From: Pedobacter sp. BMA
GTDB lineage: Bacteria > Bacteroidota > Bacteroidia > Sphingobacteriales > Sphingobacteriaceae
Length of the DNA: 64,000 nucleotides
NCBI RefSeq assembly: GCF_001027745.1
Contig: NZ_LECU01000005.1
Span: forward strand, 372,001 to 436,000
Direction of reading: 5' to 3'
The notes under the pieces are model-generated. The model did not search any database. It had not been told where the DNA came from and worked only from the letters and a program-made list of their open reading frames with translations. The stretch's first letter is position 1. Every line of letters begins with the position of its first letter. A program made the position numbers and the translations under genes. This document shows positions 43,909 through 52,464 of the stretch, in pieces.

Positions 43909-44758
43909 CTGATTTGGTTTTGGTAAGTTCTTCAAGCGTAATCACCGGCAGACAGGACGTGACCTGGATGCCTTCATTTAAAAGGTTTTGAAGCAGCGCC
44001 GGAACATCTTCCGCCAGGCAATTAACCTTCGCATCGTTTGGACCGAATTCAACAGTAAAGTTTTGAAGGATATGAGACGACGCGATGTTTCTGGCTGAAA
44101 TACTGAAACTCGTAATATGTGCTTCAATAAGGTCTTGCGTGGGACCGTGATTGACAATCCTTCCCTGCTCAATGATGTATAGCGTGTCGCAGCACCTCGT
44201 AATTTCGCCCATCATGTGCGAGGAAAGTAAAACAGCAATGTGCTCTTCCCTGGCCAGTCTAACAATCAGGCTGATCAAGTCAGATACACCCACTGGATCA
44301 AGTCCCGAAAATGGCTCATCCAATACCAGACATTCAGGATTATTGATCAAAGCGATCGCGATACCCAACCGCTGTTTCATGCCCAGCGAAAAATTCCTCA
44401 CCGGATCTTTCCTGTCGACCGGTAAACCTACCTTTAATAATATTTCATTAACAGCGGCTGGCGAAGTGGAAGTGCCCTGAATACCGGCGAAAATGCGGAT
44501 ATTATCTTGTGCATTCAGATAAGGATACAAGCCTGGCCGCTCAATAATGCCGCCCACAGGCTTTTTACGTGTAGAATCTATAACCAAAGATCCGCTGTCA
44601 GGTTTAATAAGCCCGCATAGAATTCTGAAAAGCGTGGTTTTACCGGCGCCATTTCGACCTAATAAACCACAAATCTGTCCCGCAGCAATGTCAATTGATA
44701 CTTCTTCAAGCGCAACCGCAGAGGGATATCGTTTACTTAATTTTTTTCCGCTAAGCAT
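43892..44758 (-). CDS. ABC transporter ATP-binding protein
   Basis: A 288-aa stand-alone ATPase. Walker A is GRNGAGKTT, the Q-loop region GGIIERPGLYPYL, the signature FSLGMKQRLG, Walker B CLVLDEPFSGLDP and the H-loop LLSSHMMGE. The LSGG-to-FSLGMKQR variation is usual in the CcmA/bacitracin-export type. The C-terminal ~75 residues form a dimer/regulatory extension. It starts 22 bp inside the end of the upstream 208-aa membrane gene, so translation of four genes (membrane protein, ATPase, permease, LolA-like) is coupled. Confidence 0.92.
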   Translation of the reverse strand: MLSGKKLSKRYPSAVALEEVSIDIAAGQICGLLGRNGAGKTTLFRILCGLIKPDSGSLVIDSTRKKPVGGIIERPGLYPYLNAQDNIRIFAGIQGTSTSPAAVNEILLKVGLPVDRKDPVRNFSLGMKQRLGIAIALINNPECLVLDEPFSGLDPVGVSDLISLIVRLAREEHIAVLLSSHMMGEITRCCDTLYIIEQGRIVNHGPTQDLIEAHITSFSISARNIASSHILQNFTVEFGPNDAKVNCLAEDVPALLQNLLNEGIQVTSCLPVITLEELTKTKSDAITA

Positions 44759-45363
44759 GTACTTGTATATTGATGATGTTGATACATCTGATGGAAATCA
44801 AACTTTGGGGCATAGTACTTCTCTAAAAAGGTCCGGGAAAGAAAAGACCGCTTGAAAAGAAATAACGGATCCTGAACCATAAACCGGGGCACAAAATGAT
44901 ACCACCTGATGCCCATCCTTTCGTAAAAAGACCTTACCTGTTGCTGAAGCCCCAGTTCGGCAGCAGCGACCAGAAATGCTGAACGCTGACATTTCGACCC
45001 CATATACGGATAGGCCATGCGGGGATTAAACCCGTGAAGGAAAAGATTGTCTTTGATACGTTTATAATTCTGAAACCGCGACCAGCCATCCATTACCACC
45101 AGAAAGATGTGGCTAAAGGCAAAGAGAACCGAACCGGCCCAAAAGAGGCTCAGCAGAACCTGCCCTTCATTAAATGCATCGCGCAGGCTGGTGTAGTAGA
45201 GCCAGGATTCGAAAACAAAAACGATAAGGGAAAGGTGTAATAGAAACCCGACATTCCAGTAGGAACGCAACATATGAGGCTGTTTGGGTAATGCTGAAAA
45301 ATCTATAGCTGAATGCTCAAAAGCAGCTTGAATACGGTGCTGAAAATAATGTTGTTCTACCAC
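44737..45363 (-). CDS. Unrecognised membrane protein heading the ABC operon
   Basis: A 208-aa protein, family not recognised. Two hydrophobic helices (about 35-56 and 67-88) form a hairpin; a polar N-terminus (VEQHYFQHRIQAAFEH) and a basic, aromatic-rich C-terminal domain (FLHGFNPRMAYPYMGSKCQRS, FERMGIRWYHFVPRF-like) should face the same side. The start is GTG 45363, as the upstream codons look coding; the first ATG is at 45273. Its end overlaps the ATPase gene by 22 bp. Likely an accessory factor of the ABC complex. Confidence 0.65.
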   Translation of the reverse strand: MVEQHYFQHRIQAAFEHSAIDFSALPKQPHMLRSYWNVGFLLHLSLIVFVFESWLYYTSLRDAFNEGQVLLSLFWAGSVLFAFSHIFLVVMDGWSRFQNYKRIKDNLFLHGFNPRMAYPYMGSKCQRSAFLVAAAELGLQQQVRSFYERMGIRWYHFVPRFMVQDPLFLFKRSFLSRTFLEKYYAPKFDFHQMYQHHQYTSTCLAEKN

Positions 45364-45420
45364 TAATCAATTGAAAATAGGTCACCATATTTCATGGAAT
45401 TGAAGTAAAATACATGAATC

Positions 45421-45675
45421 ATGTTGACTAAGGGCCAATATAGCGATTATCAAGATTTAATTCAGAATCCTCGTCATCATGTTACATTTACCCCTACGTC
45501 CGGATATTCATCGTCACATAACAGCCGTTTATCGATGAATGATGTAAAAATGATCTGTCCTGAATTTTATAATACTATATTTACGGAAGTAAGGGGTGAG
45601 AGCCTTACATCAACAAAAGTTGAGAGCGTTAATTTAGATTTGGGTAGCTACTATGTAGCTGCCCATTTTTTTTAA
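45421..45675 (+). ncRNA. Short orphan transcription unit: candidate small RNA or 84-aa protein
   Basis: Between the divergent ABC operon and the converging GH2 gene, the plus strand holds ~280 bp ending in a strong terminator (45642-45673), so something is transcribed here. An 84-codon frame (ATG 45421, MLTKGQYSDYQDL...) runs into the terminator stem, its last residues (GSYYVAAHFF) being encoded by the hairpin, which argues against a conserved protein. The composition is Ser/Tyr/His-rich and unlike known families. A purine-rich GTAAGGGGTGAGAGCCTTAC element (45590-45609) can form a small stem. No TAnnTTTG promoter was found. RNA product is preferred, weakly. Confidence 0.35.
45642..45673 (+). 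terminator. Strong Rho-independent terminator on the plus strand
   Basis: A ten-pair stem (GGGTAGCTAC / GTAGCTGCCC, one G-U), TAT loop, then A and eight T. No T tract on the other side, so it is plus-strand only. Confidence 0.88.
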
Positions 45676-45704
45676 CAAAAAACCGCTACACCAAAGTGTA
45701 ACGG
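45676..45704 (-). terminator. Rho-independent terminator of the GH2/PUL operon
   Basis: Minus-strand stem CCGTTACAC / GTGTAGCGG with TTTG loop, followed by six T. It lies about 20 bp after the GH2 stop and back to back with the plus-strand terminator. Confidence 0.88.
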
Positions 45705-45723
45705 CCTAACAACTAAACCAAAA

Positions 45724-47589
45724 TTACTTCTTCAGTTCCACCGGAACCTGATAAAGTTTGCTATGGATTTCTTTCATTTTCGCTTCCGGAAACTTAATTA
45801 CTTTTCTATCGTAAGTCATAAACCCATTGGTTTCCACTTCAACATCAGTCGTTTGCGTGTAAACCCCTGCCGACAATCCAACTTTAATGAAATCCTGTAA
45901 ACGGTTTACAAATTCCGAATACTTATTAAAAAGATCGGTGGTATTCTGAAAACTCTGGTAGCCCCAGTTATTCTTCTGCTGCCATACATGCCCATCAACA
46001 GGAAGCCCCAATCCGCCAAATTCACCCAATACCAATGCATAGTCTTTACCAAAATAATCCGGACTCGGCATTGCAGGATGAGGATAATTATGCAAATCGA
46101 TGATATCGCCAACCGGAAAAAAGTTACCACCGCTCGCCGTGTTTACCAAACGGGAAGGGTCTTTCTCTTTTGTCCATTTAGCAATCTCCACCGTCTTAAA
46201 CTGACCCCAAGCCTCATTAAACGGCGTCCATACCACTATCGACGGAACATTATGTAACTTTTCCATAATCTCGTTCCACTCTTTTCTATAGTAGCCTTCC
46301 GATTCAGGACTTCGTTTCTGGTCGGTCTGGTGATCAAGTACCCCCGGACGGTTTTCCCAACGGTTCCCCAAATCACCACTCGGCATATCCTGCCATACCA
46401 GCATACCCTCCACATCACAATAGTAATACCAGCGCGCCGGCTCTACCTTAATGTGCTTACGGATCATATTGAAACCCATCTCTTTGGTTTTGTCGATATC
46501 GAACTTTAAAGCTTTATCCGTTGGAGCAGTGTACAAACCATCTGGCCACCAACCCTGGTCTAAAGGCCCATACTGAAATACAAAGGCATTGTTAAGCAGC
46601 ATGCGCTCAATTCCCTGTGCATCTTTCCCCATTGATATTTTACGCATGGCAAAATAACTTTTCACCTCATCAACTTTTTTATTTTTGGAGATCAGCTCAA
46701 TTTTAAGGTGGTATAAAAATGGCGATGCGGGACTCCATAATTTCGGATTGCTGATGGTCAGCTTAACAGGCGACTTACCATTACCGGTTTGTTCGGCAAC
46801 TTTGGTTGCTCCATCCCAGGCCGTAATCTTCACCTGATCGGCAGCGGTTCCGTTTTCCACAAAAGGAATCACTTCTACCATTTGCTGATCAATATCAGGT
46901 GTAATTTTCACATGATCCAGGTGTGCCTTGTTCACCCCTTCAATCCATACCGTTTGCCAGATCCCGGTTACCGGGGTATACCAGATGCCTTCAGGCTTTT
47001 TCACCTGCTTGCCACGGGGTTGCGGGCCGTCGTCAGTAGGATCCCAAACTTCAACGGTTAAAGTCTGTGCGCCACTGCCTTTCAAAAAAGGGGTAATGTT
47101 GAAATAAAAAGGATCGAATCCACCTTCATGTTTTCCGGCCACTTGGCCATTGATACTTACGGTGGTTCTCCAGTCTACCGCACCAAAATGCAGCAGAACA
47201 TCTTTACCCTTCATATTTGAAGGCACTGTAAAGGTCGTTTTGTACCATAGCAAACTGTCTTTGCCTACCGTTTTACCCACACCCGAAAGTGAAGATTCTA
47301 CAGCAAAAGGAACCAGTATTTTTCCCTGATTGATAGCAGGCTTCTGCGACTTCTCTGCAATGGCATAATCCCATAATCCGTTTAAGCTTTTCCAGTTCCC
47401 TGTACGCTCGAATTGTGGCCGGGGGTATTCAGGCAATACGCTTTTCGGATTCACTTCATTGGCCCAGGAAGAAGATATTTTCCCCTCTACAGGATTCCAG
47501 GACGCCGGACTTTTCTGCTGCGCCGAAAGGGACAGCGTAAGCCCGATCAGCGGTAAAAATAATGCTGTTTTTTTCATATATGGTTTCAT
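45724..47589 (-). CDS. Glycoside hydrolase family 2 enzyme
   Basis: A 621-aa secreted glycosidase, beta-galactosidase or related exo-beta-glycosidase. Signal peptide (about 5-23, MKKTALFLPLIGLTLSLSAQ); ATG 47577 is an equally good start. Then come a sugar-binding jelly roll (about 60-215), an Ig-like domain (about 220-315) and a TIM barrel (about 320-615). The acid/base is Glu459 in TPFNEAWGQ and the nucleophile Glu523 in VLGEFGGLG. It lacks the C-terminal domains of LacZ. Last gene of the PUL operon, 51 bp after the clan GH-A gene. Exact specificity is not deducible. Confidence 0.88.
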   Translation of the reverse strand: MKPYMKKTALFLPLIGLTLSLSAQQKSPASWNPVEGKISSSWANEVNPKSVLPEYPRPQFERTGNWKSLNGLWDYAIAEKSQKPAINQGKILVPFAVESSLSGVGKTVGKDSLLWYKTTFTVPSNMKGKDVLLHFGAVDWRTTVSINGQVAGKHEGGFDPFYFNITPFLKGSGAQTLTVEVWDPTDDGPQPRGKQVKKPEGIWYTPVTGIWQTVWIEGVNKAHLDHVKITPDIDQQMVEVIPFVENGTAADQVKITAWDGATKVAEQTGNGKSPVKLTISNPKLWSPASPFLYHLKIELISKNKKVDEVKSYFAMRKISMGKDAQGIERMLLNNAFVFQYGPLDQGWWPDGLYTAPTDKALKFDIDKTKEMGFNMIRKHIKVEPARWYYYCDVEGMLVWQDMPSGDLGNRWENRPGVLDHQTDQKRSPESEGYYRKEWNEIMEKLHNVPSIVVWTPFNEAWGQFKTVEIAKWTKEKDPSRLVNTASGGNFFPVGDIIDLHNYPHPAMPSPDYFGKDYALVLGEFGGLGLPVDGHVWQQKNNWGYQSFQNTTDLFNKYSEFVNRLQDFIKVGLSAGVYTQTTDVEVETNGFMTYDRKVIKFPEAKMKEIHSKLYQVPVELKK

Positions 47590-47640
47590 TTGTGTGTTTT
47601 AGTTTTTGGCTGTTCTTCAGATCCGGTCGGATGGCATAGA

Positions 47641-48720
47641 TTATTTGCCGTTCATCTTCTTAATAACATTCACCTCATCTAACCGGTATGGCGTACCATC
47701 AGTCTGGAAAATCTCATGGAACCATTCGATCGGATCAGAACCGTCTGCCAGTGGCGTATCCCATGCATATTTAGTATTGGTTTTACCTGCAGCAAAACCC
47801 CAGTTAATGGCACCAACATTTTCCTTTTTAAGCAAAGGCATTACGTTTGCAAAACGACTGTTTCTAGATCTGGCCATGTATTCAGTGCAAATTAACGGGC
47901 GTCCACTCGCCTTTAACAGATCAATTGTTCTTTGATGCCATTCCGGCGCTTCATAGTTATGATAAGTAATGATATCAGAGTTTAATAGTTGCAATGCATT
48001 TAGCTTGTTAAAACCCCAATCCCACAAACCAATGGAAATAGGCTGATCGGGATTGACAGCTCTCGCCCACTCAATCACTTTGGTGAGTAGCGGAATAGTC
48101 GCCTCTTTTTTACCGCTGTTACCCGGCTCATTGTATAAGTCCCAAAGCAAAATGCGTTTGTCATTTTTAAACGACCTTAATACATCCTTTACATATTTTT
48201 CATATTCCACGAATTTAGCTTCGTCTTTAAAATCGGGATCTCCGGGATCCTGAAGCCAGCCTGAATTATGAATGCCCGTTTTAGGTTCCGGTTGTTTGCC
48301 AATGGCTGATGTCTTGTTCCAGCAATCGTCGAAAAACACAAACATCGGAGTAATCCCGTGCTTTGCAGAAATAGTCAGGAACTGATCTACTCTCTTTTTA
48401 AACCCGGCAGGATCCTGACTCCAGGCCTTGCTGTACAGGAACACCCGCATCGTATTGAAACCAATACCTTCTGCCCAGCCCAGCTCCTTGTCAATTAAGT
48501 CGGGAGAAAAGGTGTCGGCCTGCCACATCTCCAGTTGATTAATGGCATTTGAAGGAATATAATTTGCACCCGAGAGCCACCTGTGCTGCGCGTACCAGGC
48601 ATTTGCCCTCTCAACCGACCATACTTTCCCCGGCTCTCCCACCTTTTTGTTGTTTTGCGCAAAGCTTGTACTAAAAGCCAGTGCAAGGCATAAAATAATC
48701 GCGTAGTTTTTTAATTTCAT
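47641..48720 (-). CDS. Clan GH-A endoglycosidase (GH5-like)
   Basis: A 359-aa secreted TIM-barrel glycosidase; signal peptide about 1-22 (CLALAFSTSFAQ). The start is ATG 48720; an upstream in-frame start at 48768 overlaps GH43. The acid/base is Glu198 in WDLYNEPGNS, the nucleophile Glu280 in LICTEYMAR, and other clan features are GIGFNTMRVFL and FVFFDDCW. Related proteins are often labelled 1,4-beta-xylanase, but sequence alone gives only a retaining beta-glycanase of GH5 or a neighbouring family. It lies between GH43 and GH2 in the PUL operon. Confidence 0.8.
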   Translation of the reverse strand: MKLKNYAIILCLALAFSTSFAQNNKKVGEPGKVWSVERANAWYAQHRWLSGANYIPSNAINQLEMWQADTFSPDLIDKELGWAEGIGFNTMRVFLYSKAWSQDPAGFKKRVDQFLTISAKHGITPMFVFFDDCWNKTSAIGKQPEPKTGIHNSGWLQDPGDPDFKDEAKFVEYEKYVKDVLRSFKNDKRILLWDLYNEPGNSGKKEATIPLLTKVIEWARAVNPDQPISIGLWDWGFNKLNALQLLNSDIITYHNYEAPEWHQRTIDLLKASGRPLICTEYMARSRNSRFANVMPLLKKENVGAINWGFAAGKTNTKYAWDTPLADGSDPIEWFHEIFQTDGTPYRLDEVNVIKKMNGK

Positions 48721-48736
48721 ATCACTTATCTGTTTT

Positions 48737-49759
48737 TTAGTTTGTTGATGGAGCGTTGATCGCTTCACCCTTTTTTACCGGAATACCGAAGTTTGGCGTT
48801 CCATCTGCGTTCCACGTAAATTGCTGTGCCCTTGGAGAACGGAAACCACCGCATCCTTGCCCGGGCTGGTCATTGGCATGATATAAAATCCATTCTTCCT
48901 TGCCATCTGGCGATTTAAAGAAAGAGTTGTGTCCGGGTGCATATACACCGTTTGCTACGGAACGCTGAAATACAGGTTGAGTAGATTTTGTCCATGAAGC
49001 GGGATTGAGCAGGTTGGCTGATGCCGAGGCGCTAAGCGTACCCAGCGCGTAAAAATCTGTCCAGCAACCACTCGCCGAGTATACAATCAAAATCTTATCC
49101 CCATGGGTTAAAAACTGCGGCCCCTCATTTACATCAACATGTTCGCCATGTCCCAGGTCGCCATTCTTTTCCCATTCATATTTTGGACTTGAAATCTTCA
49201 CCCGTGGTCCATCTACCGTCCAGGGGTTTTTAAGTTTTGCAATAAAAATTTCCTGTTTTCCATTCTGGTCCCCTTCCCAGCCCGACCAAACCATATATAA
49301 CTGACCTTTGAAATCAATGATATCGGCATCTATGGCCCACTTATCGGTTGAATCGGCAACTTTGCCTTTAAAAACCCATTCACCTTCCATGGGATTAGCG
49401 GAACTGTTTTCAAGCACATACATGCGGTGATTCTCATTCCTGCCATCGTCGGCCGCAAAATAAGCATACCATTTACCCCGGATAAACATTACCTCCGGTG
49501 CCCAGATCTCTTTTGAGTACATTGTATTGGGAGGTGCTTTCCAGATGGTTTTACGCTCGGCAGTTTTTAATCCATCAATGGTTTTGCTTTTCCAGAGGTC
49601 TATCCTGTTCCCACTAGTATGGGTATAGTAATAATAACCGCCTTTATAAAAGCTGTACGGATCGGCCCCTGAAGGTAACAAAGGATTACTAAAGCTTTGT
49701 GCCCACAACATGTGGCTACTCAAGGCAAATAAAAAAAACAGGATAAACTTCATCCTCAT
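48737..49759 (-). CDS. Glycoside hydrolase family 43 enzyme
   Basis: A 340-aa secreted five-bladed beta-propeller glycosidase; signal peptide about 1-21 (LFALSSHMLWAQ). Starts ATG 49759 or 49753 are equivalent; a TTG at 49768 is less likely. The inverting triad is visible as Asp33 in PSGADPY, Asp144 in WAIDADI and Glu212 in DVNEGPQF; IWAPEV and GHNSFFKS are family motifs. GH43 members are mostly alpha-L-arabinofuranosidases, arabinanases or beta-xylosidases, so arabinose or xylose side chains are likely targets. Sixteen bp before the clan GH-A gene. Confidence 0.88.
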   Translation of the reverse strand: MRMKFILFFLFALSSHMLWAQSFSNPLLPSGADPYSFYKGGYYYYTHTSGNRIDLWKSKTIDGLKTAERKTIWKAPPNTMYSKEIWAPEVMFIRGKWYAYFAADDGRNENHRMYVLENSSANPMEGEWVFKGKVADSTDKWAIDADIIDFKGQLYMVWSGWEGDQNGKQEIFIAKLKNPWTVDGPRVKISSPKYEWEKNGDLGHGEHVDVNEGPQFLTHGDKILIVYSASGCWTDFYALGTLSASASANLLNPASWTKSTQPVFQRSVANGVYAPGHNSFFKSPDGKEEWILYHANDQPGQGCGGFRSPRAQQFTWNADGTPNFGIPVKKGEAINAPSTN

Positions 49760-49835
49760 AGTTGACAATCTATTAACTGGTAGGCGTAGCAGGCTCCGCC
49801 CACCAGTCAGGTTAAAATGATAATTCCACCATAGG

Positions 49836-50540
49836 TTAAAACGATAACTTGGTTACCTGTGTGAATAGCAAATCATCAACACCCGCGATCTTAACGGCTA
49901 TCCTGGCAAAAACATAATTCTGTGCAGGCACCATGGTTGGAATGTTAACTGACATACTTAAATTATTCAGATCGGCAATTGCGGTACCCGATAGCTCCTG
50001 TATACCATTGTTATTGTTACCATCTACAAACTGTGTTTTATTTGTATACAGTGTTACCTTTTCAATACTCTTACCGTTAGCGGCATCCGTAATGATCTTT
50101 TCCAGTTTACAGCTTGCATTTACTTTGCCAGCTGCTACAGCAAACACCGGCGTGCGGATCATATAATATGGCGTAACTTCAATATCCATTACCTTACTGC
50201 CACTGATGTTTAAGGCAATACTGTCCTGCCTGCCGGCTGAGTTTTTCCTCCATAAAAAAGGACCCTGGTTTTCAGAAAACACCAAACGGTAATTGCCGTC
50301 GAATAATTTAGCGGAAAAACTGCCGTCCTGAGCCACAGAAACGCGGATAGCGGAGTTGTTTCCAAATCCTGATTGCCAAAGTTCAAAAGGAACCTGGTCA
50401 AATTCTACAGGGATGGCTTCACCGCGGTAAACAATTCGCCCGGTAAAGTCTGCTGCTGGTGCATCGTAATTATCTTTTTTACAAGAAGAAAGAAAGAGCA
50501 CAACAAAAGCAGCTATGATGAAATATTTACTATTTTTCAT
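49836..50540 (-). CDS. DUF3823 domain lipoprotein
   Basis: A 234-aa predicted surface lipoprotein: signal to Cys20 (VVLFLSSC) followed by KKDNYDAP, a Bacteroidota lipoprotein-export signal. Two Ig/carboxypeptidase-regulatory-like beta domains follow (about 30-125, FTGRIVYRGEAIPVEFDQVPFELWQSGFG; about 130-234), typical of DUF3823, a family found next to SusD genes. It is probably a surface glycan-binding partner (SusE-like position). The start is ATG 50540; it follows SusD by 13 bp. Confidence 0.82.
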   Translation of the reverse strand: MKNSKYFIIAAFVVLFLSSCKKDNYDAPAADFTGRIVYRGEAIPVEFDQVPFELWQSGFGNNSAIRVSVAQDGSFSAKLFDGNYRLVFSENQGPFLWRKNSAGRQDSIALNISGSKVMDIEVTPYYMIRTPVFAVAAGKVNASCKLEKIITDAANGKSIEKVTLYTNKTQFVDGNNNNGIQELSGTAIADLNNLSMSVNIPTMVPAQNYVFARIAVKIAGVDDLLFTQVTKLSF

Positions 50541-50553
50541 GTTTAATATCTGA

Positions 50554-52449
50554 TTACTGGTTAGGGTTTCTGACAATTTTTGGATTACCGTTTAGTACTC
50601 CCTGTGGAATCATAGAGTAGTAATTACCCAGGCGGAAACGATGCGCCGCAGTTACCCTACTCGGTTTGATTACCTTAAAAATATATTTACCGTTGTTTAC
50701 ATTTCCAGGGTTATAATATTTGTATGGCCACAAACCGAAAACCTGTGTACTGGTTCTGGTAGCGCTTCCGATATTTGTAGCATTAACAAAATCTGTAGTC
50801 GACATGTTGCTGCCATTCCACACTTTATCAGCAATTCTCCAGCGTTTCATGTCCCAGAGTTCATGCCCTTCAAAAGCCAGTTCTACTTTGCGTTCATGCA
50901 CAATTCGGTCGAAACTGATATTGGCAGCCGTCAAAGCTGTTGTTAAACCGGCACGATCGCGAACAGGTTTCATGTATTGAGCAGCCGTTGCCGCATCACC
51001 CAACTCGAAGGCTGCTTCTGCTGCATTCAGTAAAACTTCTGCATAACGGTAACGAACCCACCATACTTCACTCCTTGTACCAATCTGGCCGGAACCTGGT
51101 GCCGGATCGAGATACTTACGTACATAAAACCCGGATTGGGCACTAAACTCCAGCCCATCTACCGGGCCATCCCCTCCAACTACCTGCACGGAACCTGTAA
51201 TCCCCGGCAAAACATTATCTCTGGTTTGTGCAAACGCATTACCGGTAACAATTGAGCCATCTCCAAGTTGATAGCCTGCCCAGATATCCACAGTTTTACT
51301 TTTAAACTGACTGCCGGGAAGAATTACCGTACCTGCTAAACGGGCATCTCTACCGGCAAAAATATCGCCGATATTGGTATAATAAACGGTATTCCCCGAA
51401 CCATCAACTGAGGCCAGTGAGGCATAGGTATTGTCTAATTTTTCGAACGACTGTACCAGGTTTAGCGAAGGATTTAAACGTCCGCCCTGGGCTTCTTCCG
51501 CTGAAGAACGGGGCTGATTGTCGATGGTGAAACCATGGGTTCTATTGGTTTTAAGCTTATAATCTTTTACAAAAATCACTTCCGGATTATTGGCTTTATC
51601 TGTAAATAACGAAGCAAAGTTTTCTGATAAATTTGGGTTTTTGGTATACAACGAATATTTACCACCATTAATCAGCTCCTTCGCCGCGTTAAGTGCTTTT
51701 GTATAATAGCCGCTGGCAGCGGATGCAGGAATCCCAACTTCTCCACCAGGCAAACTCAACTGTGAATAGCCATATTTTGCTGATGATGCTGCATATAGTG
51801 CCGCTCTGGTTTCCATAGCCAATGCAGCACCTTTGGTAGCTCTGGCTTTCTGACCGGCATCATCTGGCAGAATTGTCTTGATCGCCTCCAGCTCAGCAAT
51901 CACGAAATCATAAACTTCCGATTCCTTAGCCCTCGGAAATTGCAGGTACTCAGGATTGCCACTATAGTCATACTCCAGCGGCACGGTAATAATCGGCACT
52001 CCGCCCATTCTTTTCACCATTTCAAAGTATACCCCTGCCCTGATGAATCGCGCCTCGGCAATAAGCCGTGCTTTGTCAGCTGCTGCCAGTTCAGTGGCTT
52101 CTTCACCACGTTTCAGAAACAAGTTTAGCTGACGGATATATCCGTAATCCCAGTAGTTCCAGCTGTCATAACTGTAATCGATATTCTGGTGGCGGAAATA
52201 ATCTCCGCCTGCTGAAGCAAAGCCTTCATCGAAATCGGCAAACAACCACCATGATTCGGTACGCTGGAAATCAGGAAAGGTGTCGTAAAGGTCGCCAAGT
52301 ACCGACAATACCAGGTTTGGATCTTTCCAAACGGCATCAACGGCCAGGGTACTGGTGGGTTTTTTATCTAAAAATTCTGAATCTTTTTTACATGACTGCG
52401 CAAAGCTTAATACCGCTACTGCCGCTAATGTATATATGTATTTTTTCAT
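50554..52449 (-). CDS. SusD/RagB-family nutrient-binding lipoprotein
   Basis: A 631-aa outer-membrane surface lipoprotein that caps its SusC partner and binds glycan. Signal to Cys20 (SFAQSC), then KKDSEFLDKKPTST, the export signal and the classic SusD opening. The TPR-rich N-terminal region has ARFIRAGVYFEMVKRMGGVPIIT, and the C-terminal WWVRYRYAEVLLNAAEAAFELG and FEGHELWDMKRWR are SusD hallmarks. At 631 aa it is a long member. It follows SusC by 15 bp and precedes DUF3823 in the PUL operon. Confidence 0.95.
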   Translation of the reverse strand: MKKYIYTLAAVAVLSFAQSCKKDSEFLDKKPTSTLAVDAVWKDPNLVLSVLGDLYDTFPDFQRTESWWLFADFDEGFASAGGDYFRHQNIDYSYDSWNYWDYGYIRQLNLFLKRGEEATELAAADKARLIAEARFIRAGVYFEMVKRMGGVPIITVPLEYDYSGNPEYLQFPRAKESEVYDFVIAELEAIKTILPDDAGQKARATKGAALAMETRAALYAASSAKYGYSQLSLPGGEVGIPASAASGYYTKALNAAKELINGGKYSLYTKNPNLSENFASLFTDKANNPEVIFVKDYKLKTNRTHGFTIDNQPRSSAEEAQGGRLNPSLNLVQSFEKLDNTYASLASVDGSGNTVYYTNIGDIFAGRDARLAGTVILPGSQFKSKTVDIWAGYQLGDGSIVTGNAFAQTRDNVLPGITGSVQVVGGDGPVDGLEFSAQSGFYVRKYLDPAPGSGQIGTRSEVWWVRYRYAEVLLNAAEAAFELGDAATAAQYMKPVRDRAGLTTALTAANISFDRIVHERKVELAFEGHELWDMKRWRIADKVWNGSNMSTTDFVNATNIGSATRTSTQVFGLWPYKYYNPGNVNNGKYIFKVIKPSRVTAAHRFRLGNYYSMIPQGVLNGNPKIVRNPNQ

Positions 52450-52464
52450 GTGATTAACTTTTTA

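Noticed and set aside
45590..45640. GGGGTGAGAGCC stretch considered as a riboswitch (TPP- or cobalamin-like)
   Set aside because: The required partner helices and conserved boxes are missing, and no downstream gene on this strand could be controlled.
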